Notes: a model not told the origin generated them from the letters alone. A stretch of 6,061 bases of DNA from Lachnospiraceae bacterium (GCA_021200345.1 JAJQGR010000199.1:1-6061); one strand, 5' to 3'; counted from the first letter of the stretch, positions 1-4,750 are shown. Made by a program: numbers and translations.

Positions 1-55
1 GCCTTTCTACCTTGATTTTTTTGTGTTTCCATGGGTTCGAGCCCCATTGGTCCCA
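1..55 (+). repeat. Left copy of 55-bp direct repeat with tRNA 3' end (att-like site)
   Basis: This stretch is identical, base for base, to 1282-1336. Its last 25 bases are the 3' part of a tRNA: T-stem ATGGG (31-35), loop TTCGAGC (36-42), T-stem CCCAT (43-47), acceptor strand TGGTCCC (48-54) and discriminator A55. No CCA is encoded. The 30 bases before the T-arm do not form an anticodon arm, so this is not an intact tRNA gene but a duplicated 3' end, as left by tyrosine-integrase elements that insert in tRNA genes. The implied acceptor start is GGGACCA; the amino-acid identity cannot be read. The repeat may extend left of the window. Confidence 0.8.
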
Positions 56-68
56 CGAAGAATTGGTT

Positions 69-105
69 CAGGAATCCTTTAATTAAAGGGATTCCTGATT
101 TTTTT
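69..105 (+). terminator. Rho-independent terminator just inside the left att copy
   Basis: The arms CAGGAATCCTTT (69-80) and AAAGGGATTCCTG (85-97) pair with a single bulged G around an AATT loop, followed by a run of seven T (99-105). It lies 14 bases after the tRNA-like 3' end. It would stop rightward transcription entering the unit from the left, as the original terminator does after the right copy. Confidence 0.8.
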
Positions 106-117
106 GATTTAAGGTTT

Positions 118-139
118 TTGATTACACTTGATTACACTT
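118..139 (+). repeat. Tandem GATTACACTT pair, left (candidate integrase arm sites)
   Basis: TTGATTACAC occurs twice head to tail with a 10-bp period (118-127 and 128-137), followed by a T run. The same motif pair occurs at 1238-1260, inside the other end of the unit. Short direct repeats on the element side of both att cores are what tyrosine integrases use as arm-type binding sites. That role is inferred from position and repetition only. Confidence 0.6.
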
Positions 140-143
140 TTTT

Positions 144-476
144 GGTTTTGAGGCTTAATTTAATATTTTTCAGTAGAACCGATACAGGATTCTCAATTTT
201 TCAATGACTGGTTGAAACAGAGAAAAGCATTTGTAAAATCCGCTTAAAATTTCGGGATTATGGAAAAAGGCTAAGATATTTTCAAAAATCACGTGACATG
301 TTGAACGGAGCAGAATGACTGTTGGGTTTTTAGCTTGAAAACATAAAAAGCTCATAGAAAGGGTTATTTTGCCAAAATTCCGGCACCAAGCTAATAAAAT
401 GCAACGCGGTATATACCGAAAAAATTTTACGGAAAATCAGGAAATCAGATAAACTTTTGAAAAAAAGGGAAGTAGG
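144..476. other. AT-rich region without a convincing gene
   Basis: About 330 bases lie between the left motif pair and the promoter of the DUF1349-like gene. A 61-codon minus-strand open frame (170-355) has no good ribosome binding site and no recognisable family, so I do not call it. The only structured feature I see is a perfect 12-bp palindrome, CGGTATATACCG (407-418), about 60 bp before the -35 box, which could be a regulator site. It could also be scar from lost element genes. Confidence 0.5.
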
Positions 477-506
477 TTGACAGTTTTGCTAAATGATGGT
501 TATAAT
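477..506 (+). promoter_or_regulatory. Consensus sigma-A promoter for the DUF1349-like gene
   Basis: A perfect -35 TTGACA (477-482) and a perfect -10 TATAAT (501-506) are separated by 18 bp. Transcription would start near 513, giving a leader of about 58 nt before the ATG at 571. The match suggests strong expression of this isolated gene unless it is repressed. Confidence 0.85.
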
Positions 507-570
507 CAAGGCGATAAATCGGAATTTTTATGAAAGAGATACGCCGTCGAATAACGGAAGGAGTTAATTT

Positions 571-1170
571 ATGAACTTACAAAATTTTAAGTGGACACGG
601 GAGCCAATGGATTATACTATCAGTGATAATGAGGTGTCTATTATTACAAAACCTTATACCGATTTATGGCAAAGAACTTATTATCAATTTCGCAATGATA
701 ATGCGCCCGTGTTTCAAATGGAAACTGACGAGCAGTTTTTCAGTTTTACCGTCAAAAGCGATTTTCCTGACAGCCATCAAAGATATGACCAATGCGGAAT
801 TGTTATGTATTTGGACAGCGAAAATTGGCTCAAAGCGTGCATCGAATACGAAAATGAAGAATTTCAGCATTTGGGTAGCGTTGTAACCAATAATGGATAT
901 TCGGATTGGGCTACTACCGAAGTTCCCGTTAATGTAAAATCAATGTGGTATCGTTTCAGCCGCAGAGAAGATGATTACTGTATTGAATGTTCGGACGACG
1001 GTATAAAATTTAAGCAAATGCGCATATGTCATATGAATAAAGGCGGCGGAGCAATACAATTTGGAATATTCGCTTGCTCTGCTGAAAATTCATCATTTAA
1101 GGCTACATTTACTAATTTCAGTCTTGGCGAGTGTATGTGGAAAGCCCATGACGGTCAACAACCAGATTAG
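571..1170 (+). CDS. DUF1349-like protein with concanavalin A-like fold
   Basis: The protein has 199 residues and no signal peptide or membrane segment, so it is probably cytosolic. Size and pattern fit the DUF1349 family (about 190-200 residues, predicted beta-sandwich of the concanavalin A-like lectin/glucanase type; the yeast relative is named 'regulation of enolase protein 1'). Family-like blocks are DLWQRTYYQF (31-40), the core strand region starting YDQCGIVMYLD (72-82), LGSVVTNNGYSDW (101-113) and IQFGIFACS (162-170). The start is set by GGAAGGAG (556-563), 7 bases before ATG, and a consensus promoter lies upstream. The gene stands alone inside the integrated unit, which makes it the sole visible cargo. 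Its biochemical role is not known; sugar or glycan binding is only suggested by the fold. Confidence 0.85.
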   Translation: MNLQNFKWTREPMDYTISDNEVSIITKPYTDLWQRTYYQFRNDNAPVFQMETDEQFFSFTVKSDFPDSHQRYDQCGIVMYLDSENWLKACIEYENEEFQHLGSVVTNNGYSDWATTEVPVNVKSMWYRFSRREDDYCIECSDDGIKFKQMRICHMNKGGGAIQFGIFACSAENSSFKATFTNFSLGECMWKAHDGQQPD

Positions 1171-1222
1171 TTGTAAAAGTGACATACTGCAATAGCCAAA
1201 TTCCAGTTTATCATACAGAGAT

Positions 1223-1240
1223 TCAGAACACATGTTCTGA
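1223..1240. repeat. Perfect 8-bp-arm dyad beside the right motif pair
   Basis: TCAGAACA (1223-1230) and TGTTCTGA (1233-1240) are exact inverted repeats separated by CA. The right arm runs into the first GATTACACTT motif. As RNA it could form a 6-bp hairpin with a short loop, but no T run follows directly, so it is a poor terminator for the DUF1349-like gene. A protein-binding site at the recombination end, for example for an excisionase, is an alternative. Confidence 0.5.
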
Positions 1241-1261
1241 TTACACTTTTGATTACACTTT
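1238..1261 (+). repeat. Tandem GATTACACTT pair, right (candidate integrase arm sites)
   Basis: TGATTACACTT occurs at 1238-1248 and again at 1250-1260, with a 12-bp period. It is the counterpart of the pair at 118-139 and lies on the inner side of the right att copy. The same orientation at both ends and the repetition favour recombinase-binding sites over chance. Confidence 0.6.
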
Positions 1262-1281
1262 CAAAAGAGGGCGCGCAAAGT

Positions 1282-1336
1282 GCCTTTCTACCTTGATTTT
1301 TTTGTGTTTCCATGGGTTCGAGCCCCATTGGTCCCA
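1282..1336 (+). repeat. Right copy of 55-bp direct repeat with tRNA 3' end (att-like site)
   Basis: This copy is identical to 1-55. The T-arm and acceptor strand occupy 1312-1336. After A1336 the two copies diverge at once, which marks the outer edge of the core. What follows here is a long terminator, as expected for the original downstream flank of a tRNA gene, so this is probably the right junction with the ancestral chromosome. Confidence 0.8.
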
Positions 1337-1343
1337 TATATAC

Positions 1344-1385
1344 AAAAGAACTTCGGCATGATAAAAGGCCGGAGTTCTTTTATTT
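1344..1385 (+). terminator. Strong terminator after the right tRNA 3' copy
   Basis: The arms 1344-1357 (AAAAGAACTTCGGC) and 1368-1381 (GCCGGAGTTCTTTT) form a 14-bp stem with one G-U pair and a 10-nt loop, followed by ATTT. It starts 8 bases after the tRNA-like discriminator base and is most simply the native terminator of the tRNA transcript. Confidence 0.9.
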
Positions 1386-1410
1386 CCCTGCAAGGTGATT
1401 GATATTCCAT

Positions 1411-1439
1411 TTGTCATTTTAAAGGAAACGATGTAATAT
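1411..1439 (+). promoter_or_regulatory. Candidate promoter for a small RNA
   Basis: A -35-like TTGTCA (1411-1416) and a -10-like TAATAT (1434-1439) are spaced by 17 bp, preceded by the strong terminator at 1344-1385. Transcription would begin near 1446. No plus-strand protein gene follows, so if it is active it would make the short RNA described next. Confidence 0.5.
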
Positions 1440-1445
1440 GATTAT

Positions 1446-1530
1446 GGAAATGGCGCTAACCGTCTGCACAAGGCACGCCTTCGGTGTATCGGCGGCTCCC
1501 GGGGGACACCTGTTAGCGCAGGTGTCTTTC
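1446..1530 (+). ncRNA. Candidate structured small RNA, riboswitch-like, no known family
   Basis: About 85 bases lie between a plausible promoter and a terminator hairpin. GCGCTAAC (1453-1460) pairs perfectly with GTTAGCGC (1512-1519), closing a domain. Inside it, TGCACAAGG (1465-1473) pairs with CCTT (1478-1481) and GTGTA (1484-1488) around a CACG loop, with a 2-base bulge and one G-U pair. The 3' strand of the closing stem lies in the loop and arm tips of the terminator (1505-1526), so the two structures exclude each other. That layout resembles a terminator/antiterminator switch, but the next gene downstream is on the other strand. It matches no riboswitch or sRNA family that I recognise. 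It could be a trans-acting RNA, an orphaned leader or a remnant. Confidence 0.4.
1505..1530 (+). terminator. Terminator hairpin ending the small-RNA candidate
   Basis: GACACCTG (1505-1512) and CAGGTGTC (1519-1526) form a perfect 8-bp stem with loop TTAGCG, followed by TTTCCTT. The T tract is short and interrupted. On the minus strand the hairpin is followed by C and G, so it does not serve the lipoprotein gene. Confidence 0.6.
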
Positions 1531-1601
1531 CTTATGCTTACTATAGCATGAATTCCGAAACAGTTCAAAAAATTTTGAAAGAAAAGACGCTCTTATGTCT
1601 A

Positions 1602-2366
1602 TCATTCCCACAAAATGGAATCGAAATCAAAATTGCTGTCCAGCACGACCTCCTCGCCGGACTGATATTTCAGTAACCACTGTTTATTTTCATACACCAG
1701 TCTTATCCGCTCTTTGCGTTCTTCATCACTCCGCTCGTTCCAATCCAGCGTATAGATCCGGTTTACATCATCATAGGTGCATTCGGTACCGTTAATTGTT
1801 ATTATGCCGTTCCCGTGAGGTTCGCTGTAAAGGCCAATCAGATATTCGCCATCCAGATATCCGAAATTGACAAAGTCGCTTCCGTCAGAACCGTCACAGT
1901 CTAAGCTGATACTGTTATCTTTGAAATAAACGCCGTCGATACACCATAATATATCGGGATAATATAAGTGCGCGATTTTTTCTGCTTGTCCGTCTCTATA
2001 TGTAAATACTGCCATGCTGATGGTGTCGCCGACGGTAAGCTCAAAAGTTCCGTCATTTTCAAAGTCATGAAGACCTAAGTAAATCTGCTGATTCAACGGA
2101 TCCTCGTCGCTTCTCAGATCGGTGCCGTCAAATAGATAGTATGGACCGAGATTGTCCAGTAAATGATATAGGATCTCCAGATAAGCGCTCTGCCATGTCT
2201 GAGCATCTGCTTCCTCTTGAATATCACTCATTTCCTCTGTCTGGTCTGCGCTCTGCGTTTCTTCTCCCACTGTATAGGAATTAGAGATTTCTTTCGATGA
2301 ATTCGCGCATCCCAGCAGATATGCGCTTAAGGCTCCTATCAGAAAAAAGGCAAACAGTTTTTTCAC
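1602..2366 (-). CDS. Uncharacterised surface lipoprotein
   Basis: The protein has 254 residues. The N-terminus has KK followed by a hydrophobic stretch and the lipobox LLGC, so signal peptidase II should cut before Cys20 and the mature protein should be lipid-anchored on the outer face of the membrane. An acidic, Ser/Thr/Gln-rich linker (about 21-57) precedes a soluble domain. The domain contains DFENDGTFEL (101-110), which resembles the D-x-[DN]-x-DG calcium-loop type common in Clostridia lipoproteins. GTG at 2366 is chosen over the upstream ATG at 2411 because GGAGG (2378-2374) sits 7 bases before it, the hydrophobic core then has normal signal-peptide length, and the likely promoter falls downstream of the ATG. 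The binding target is unknown. It is monocistronic; 3' of it is only an AT-rich dyad (1564-1579). Confidence 0.8.
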   Translation of the reverse strand: MKKLFAFFLIGALSAYLLGCANSSKEISNSYTVGEETQSADQTEEMSDIQEEADAQTWQSAYLEILYHLLDNLGPYYLFDGTDLRSDEDPLNQQIYLGLHDFENDGTFELTVGDTISMAVFTYRDGQAEKIAHLYYPDILWCIDGVYFKDNSISLDCDGSDGSDFVNFGYLDGEYLIGLYSEPHGNGIITINGTECTYDDVNRIYTLDWNERSDEERKERIRLVYENKQWLLKYQSGEEVVLDSNFDFDSILWE

Positions 2367-2393
2367 GGCAATCCCTCCCATAAGATTGTATTC

Positions 2394-2422
2394 ATAGTAC
2401 ATCTCAATCATATTAAAAGCAA
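2394..2422 (-). promoter_or_regulatory. Promoter of the lipoprotein gene
   Basis: Read on the minus strand, TTGCTT (2422-2417) and TACTAT (2399-2394) are 17 bp apart. The start site near 2388 gives a leader of about 22 nt to the GTG at 2366 and excludes translation from the ATG at 2411. Confidence 0.6.
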
Positions 2423-2792
2423 GAGAAAAGGAAATTTGTGAAGTGCAATCCTAATTCATTTTTTCAGAAAGACAGGGCGGTGGTGCTGCTGAAATCGTCT
2501 CAACAAGCCTGAAATTCTGAGCCTTTGCGACAGATACTACCCAATACGGATTGACGCAGGCATCAATCCTATGTGGGCAAGGCGCTTCGCCCTTGACCAG
2601 ACGTGGGCTGCCGCCCTCAACCTGCTAAGGAGCTTTGCCCCTTAACTCCTACCGAAAACCTGCCACCGGCAGCTTTTCGACACGCTAAGCGACCAGAACG
2701 CGTCGGTCTTCGCTCCCGACCAAAGGTAACGTCTCTGGACACTGATAACATACAAATAAAAGTGAATGCGTAATGATATATTTTCTGTAATT
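2423..2792. other. Gene-free stretch with GC-rich hairpin cluster
   Basis: No credible gene lies here. Bases about 2570-2725 are clearly richer in GC than their flanks and are packed with short inverted repeats: GGGC/GCCC (2575-2578 with 2589-2592), GGGC/GCCC with a TGCC loop (2605-2616), AAGG/CCTT (2627-2630 with 2640-2643), CTGCC/GGCAG (2660-2672), CGAC/GTCG (2690-2693 with 2702-2705) and GGTC/GACC (2705-2708 with 2718-2721). Such strings of small hairpins are typical of intergenic DNA near relaxase and transfer genes in Clostridia mobile elements. I take it as possible mobilisation-region debris. An open plus frame of about 45 codons ending at 2646 has no start signal. Confidence 0.4.
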
Positions 2793-2832
2793 AAAAAGAC
2801 AGTCACCGTTAAAACGAAATGACTGTCTTTTT
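2793..2832. terminator. Strong bidirectional terminator
   Basis: AAAAAGACAGTCA (2793-2805) and TGACTGTCTTTTT (2820-2832) form a perfect 13-bp stem with an inner CGTT/AACG mini-stem (2807-2816). A and T tracts on both sides let it work in either direction. It lies 30 bases past the end of the minus-strand membrane protein gene, which it most likely terminates. Confidence 0.9.
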
Positions 2833-2862
2833 ATTAAAATTATATTTATTCAGATTGATTGT

Positions 2863-3097
2863 CTATTTTTTCATTCTAAGTGACCCAATAATGAAAATGA
2901 CACCAAAGATGAGGCAAAGAACAGACCCCTACAATACCTGCAATCAACATGCAAAAAGCAAGTAACATGCCGGATGCACCACTAACTTCACCGTTATCAA
3001 TTAATGTGTTTCCTATTCCAGCAGCGCATGACTGGAAAGAAACTACAACAAAAAGAACTATACTGATAATACCAATAACTAATTTTGTGGTTTTCAC
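2863..3097 (-). pseudogene. Small membrane protein gene, broken by internal deletion or frameshift
   Basis: The GTG start at 3097 has AGAAGGA 7 bases upstream. The N-terminus (MKTTKLVIGIISIVLF) begins a hydrophobic segment, and a second membrane segment ends at about residue 57 (MLIAGIVG). After that the reading frame runs into SLPHLWCHFHYWVT and a stop at 2876, which looks out of frame. A different minus frame over the same bases encodes LIFGVIFIIGSLRMKK with a stop at 2863, which has the look of a natural hydrophobic C-terminus. The break is near 2921-2932. The family resembles small four-helix membrane proteins of DUF4064 type, usually somewhat over 100 residues, so a middle segment was probably lost, but the assignment is tentative. 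The gene follows the protein tail at 3110 by 12 bases, as in an operon. Confidence 0.6.
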
Positions 3098-3109
3098 GTG
3101 TTCATCCTT

Positions 3110-3283
3110 CTATGGATTTAGGGTAATAACCTCATTTGCCAAATCACCGCTTGTCCAATTATCATAGTCATATGCTCTGAACAATACTTCAATTTCCTCA
3201 ACTTCCGTAATTCCGTTCTCTTCTAAGGTTGAGTTGTACCAAGACATAGAACTAAAGGCACACTTTCCTGTTAATTTGCCCGC
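3110..3283 (-). pseudogene. C-terminal fragment of a DUF4352-like lipoprotein/secreted protein
   Basis: A minus-strand frame of 57 residues is open from just after a stop (3286-3284) to a TAG at 3112-3110, and has no start of its own. It contains FSSMSWYNSTLEENGITEVE followed by the hydrophobic/acidic alternation IEVLFRAYDYDNW. This resembles the last beta-strands of DUF4352-type immunoglobulin-like lipoproteins in Clostridia, where a 'SxSSLEENGI' block precedes an FRxYDxDxW strand. Signal peptide, lipobox and most of the domain are missing. Its stop overlaps the ribosome binding region of the membrane protein gene, so the two were once co-translated. The family call rests on pattern memory only. 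Confidence 0.55.
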
Positions 3284-3304
3284 TTACAATAACTTAGGTT
3301 TTTC

Positions 3305-3739
3305 TTAAATCTCTGCTCGATACCGATAGGTTGGCATTAGCATTCCGCATTCTTTCACAGCCGCACCCCCTGTGATTTTTCCTGATTTCCAGCATTGATA
3401 GATAGAGTGGAAGTTCTCCGGAAGCGGGGCAGGCGGCCTGCCGAACCGGACGCCGCGGGCTTTTGCCGCAGCGATTCCCTTTGCCTGGCGTTGTTTGATA
3501 TTCGTTCTTTCGTTTTCTGCCACAAAAGAAAGCACCTGAAGAACGATGTCTGACAGGAAAGTCCCCATCAGGTCTTTCCCACGGCGCGTGTCCAGAAGCG
3601 GCATGTCCAAAACAACAATGTCTACACTTTTTTCTTTCGTCAGTATTCTCTATTGCTCCAGTATTTCCTCATAGTTGCGTCCCAGCCGGTCAATACTCTT
3701 GACATAAATCAAATCATCCTTGTCATTACGTTGACGGTC
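3305..3739 (-). pseudogene. Serine recombinase (resolvase/invertase family), 5'-truncated with amber stop
   Basis: A single minus frame encodes the second half of a small serine recombinase. The part before the stop contains DDLIYVKSIDRLGRN, with the conserved active-site arginines of the SxDRLGRN block, then EEILEQ, a TAG (3652-3650) where Trp is usual, RILTKEKSVDIVVLDMPLLD, the long E-helix region (FLSDIVLQVLSFVAENER), the GRPP linker and a helix-turn-helix C-terminus ending RYRAEI. The N-terminal portion with the catalytic serine is missing; similarity stops at about 3739, where a TAA (3742-3740) appears. Full-length relatives have about 200 residues, against about 144 codons here. A TTG at 3610 could start a 101-residue DNA-binding remnant, but it has no clear ribosome binding site. 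It is catalytically dead. Confidence 0.9.
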
Positions 3740-3760
3740 TTATGAAACGAATGCTATAAT
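3731..3760 (+). promoter_or_regulatory. Extended -10 promoter of the metallopeptidase gene
   Basis: TTGACG (3731-3736) and TATAAT (3755-3760) are spaced by 18 bp, with TGC directly before the -10 box. Transcription should start near 3767, giving a leader of about 28 nt. The -35 box lies within the remaining codons of the recombinase fragment, and the -10 lies beyond its edge. Confidence 0.8.
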
Positions 3761-3794
3761 CATGACAATCAGAATTGACGGAGGACAATTGAAA

Positions 3795-4655
3795 ATGGCT
3801 ATGAATATTAACGATGCGATTGCAACTACATATTTGAACAATCGGGATGTGAACAGTTATAGTGATAGATGGTATTATTCAGAAACAGAGACAGCGAAGT
3901 TTACGGGTGGAAATATCTTTACTTCTCCAAATTCAGATAAAGAAACACAGGAAAAGGTAAAAGTAATATATGATGTGATTCATACTGCTGTGAAAACTTT
4001 TCAGCCCACGAATGTACGCATATGGGATTTGCTTTTCCCTGACTGGAGAAAAGTGCTTGAAGATGTAGACGTTGATCTGATAGTTGGATTTCCAGAACCA
4101 TATGATGCAACGGTGGAATATGATAAACAGGGCAGATGCCATGTCATCTTTGATCTGGTGTGCTGGACAAAGTATATTGGAAAATGTGAGATCAATGATG
4201 TAGTACGGGGACTTCTGACACACGAGCTGAGTCACGTCCTGCTTCACAATCAGGTGCCCGGCCTGACGAATATCGAAGGAAATACGGATTATCTGAGAAA
4301 TCTTGACACAGCGACCTTTGACGAGGGATTCGCACATCTGCTGTCATATGACACGAAGGAGATAGATGCCGTGGACTGGCACAGTGAAAAACTTCTGACT
4401 GTATTTGATCGCAGCAGGGAGAAGATGACAGAAGCGCTTGATGAACGAAATCCTGACAGGCAGAGCCGCTTTCTCTATGAGGCTGTTTGCGGTAACTATT
4501 ATGATAAGTTTGCCTGTATGTGTGGAATGCTGTATCTCGCAAACCAGTGGATGACTGGGGGCGATATAATCTTAAAAGATATAATGGAAGAAGGATTTGA
4601 AGGATTTGCCCGAAAGGCTGCGTCAATCCCCAGTTTTGTCAACCGCCGGTCCTAA
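3795..4655 (+). CDS. Putative cytosolic HExxH zinc metallopeptidase (gluzincin type)
   Basis: The protein has 286 residues, no signal peptide and no membrane segment. The helix LLTHELSHVLLHN (140-152) carries HELSH (143-147), with two zinc-binding His and catalytic Glu144. The third ligand is probably Glu177 in TFDEGFAHLL (174-183), matching the HExxH...E order of gluzincins (peptidase clan MA) with about 30 residues between. A later helix YYDKFACMCGMLYLA (235-249) fits the helical C-terminal part of such enzymes. I cannot name the family; DUF2268- or DUF5700-like proteins are the nearest guess. GGAGG (3780-3784), 10 bases before ATG 3795, sets the start. The in-frame ATG at 3762 lies upstream of the predicted transcription start. 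The substrate is unknown. The first half is AT-rich, the second (from about 4200) more GC-rich. Confidence 0.75.
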   Translation: MAMNINDAIATTYLNNRDVNSYSDRWYYSETETAKFTGGNIFTSPNSDKETQEKVKVIYDVIHTAVKTFQPTNVRIWDLLFPDWRKVLEDVDVDLIVGFPEPYDATVEYDKQGRCHVIFDLVCWTKYIGKCEINDVVRGLLTHELSHVLLHNQVPGLTNIEGNTDYLRNLDTATFDEGFAHLLSYDTKEIDAVDWHSEKLLTVFDRSREKMTEALDERNPDRQSRFLYEAVCGNYYDKFACMCGMLYLANQWMTGGDIILKDIMEEGFEGFARKAASIPSFVNRRS

Positions 4656-4715
4656 ACGCATCTGTCTGGCTTGTGTATATTTTTCATAAAATAAAAAAAC
4701 TGCACAGAAATCGGT

Positions 4716-4750
4716 TTGCTTTTGTTTAAATTATGGTAATATAGACCATA
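4716..4750 (+). promoter_or_regulatory. Promoter and overlapping dyad upstream of the GH1 gene
   Basis: An extended -10, TGGTAATAT (4734-4742), lies 15 bp after a weak -35 TTGCTT (4716-4721). A perfect inverted repeat, TATGGT (4732-4737) and ACCATA (4745-4750) with a 7-bp spacer, covers the -10 box and the start region, where a bound repressor would block transcription. TGGT...ACCA half-sites recall GntR-family operators of sugar genes, but the spacing differs from the classical NagR/DasR site, so the regulator is unknown. Confidence 0.5.

Larger units (their letters stand above)
56..1336. mobile_element. Putative ~1.28-kb tRNA-targeted integrative unit without integrase
   Basis: The unit is bounded by the two copies of the 55-bp repeat carrying a tRNA 3' end. 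Inside each end lie paired GATTACACTT motifs, 62 bp after the left core and about 50 bp before the right T-arm. The only credible gene inside is the DUF1349-like one at 571-1170. No integrase, excisionase, replication or transfer gene is visible. Because both copies share 30 non-tRNA bases before the T-arm, both look like right-end junctions. The intact tRNA, and probably another element with the same right end, should therefore lie left of the window. Alternatives are a deletion remnant of a larger element or a tandem duplication. Confidence 0.55.

Noticed and set aside
1..55. Intact tRNA gene
   Set aside because: Only the T-arm and 3' acceptor strand are present; the 30 bases before them do not form an anticodon arm and are shared with the second copy.
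170..355. Minus-strand 61-codon frame in the AT-rich leader
   Set aside because: No recognisable domain, no convincing ribosome binding site, and low-complexity composition.
1179..1361. Plus-strand 60-codon frame through the right att copy
   Set aside because: It translates the dyad, GATTACACTT motifs, tRNA 3' end and part of the terminator; no ribosome binding site.
1595..1795. Plus-strand 66-codon frame after the small-RNA candidate
   Set aside because: It lies antisense to the lipoprotein gene and has no ribosome binding site, so it does not supply a target gene for a riboswitch.
2523..2646. Plus-strand open stretch of about 40 codons in the GC-rich hairpin cluster
   Set aside because: No start signal and the sequence is dominated by inverted repeats, so chance openness is likelier than a gene.
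3762..3794. Upstream ATG for the metallopeptidase
   Set aside because: It lies directly behind the -10 box and before the expected transcription start; the GGAGG at 3780-3784 points to ATG 3795.
3933..4626. Several minus-strand frames of 63-144 codons
   Set aside because: All lie antisense to the metallopeptidase gene and show no motifs or ribosome binding sites.
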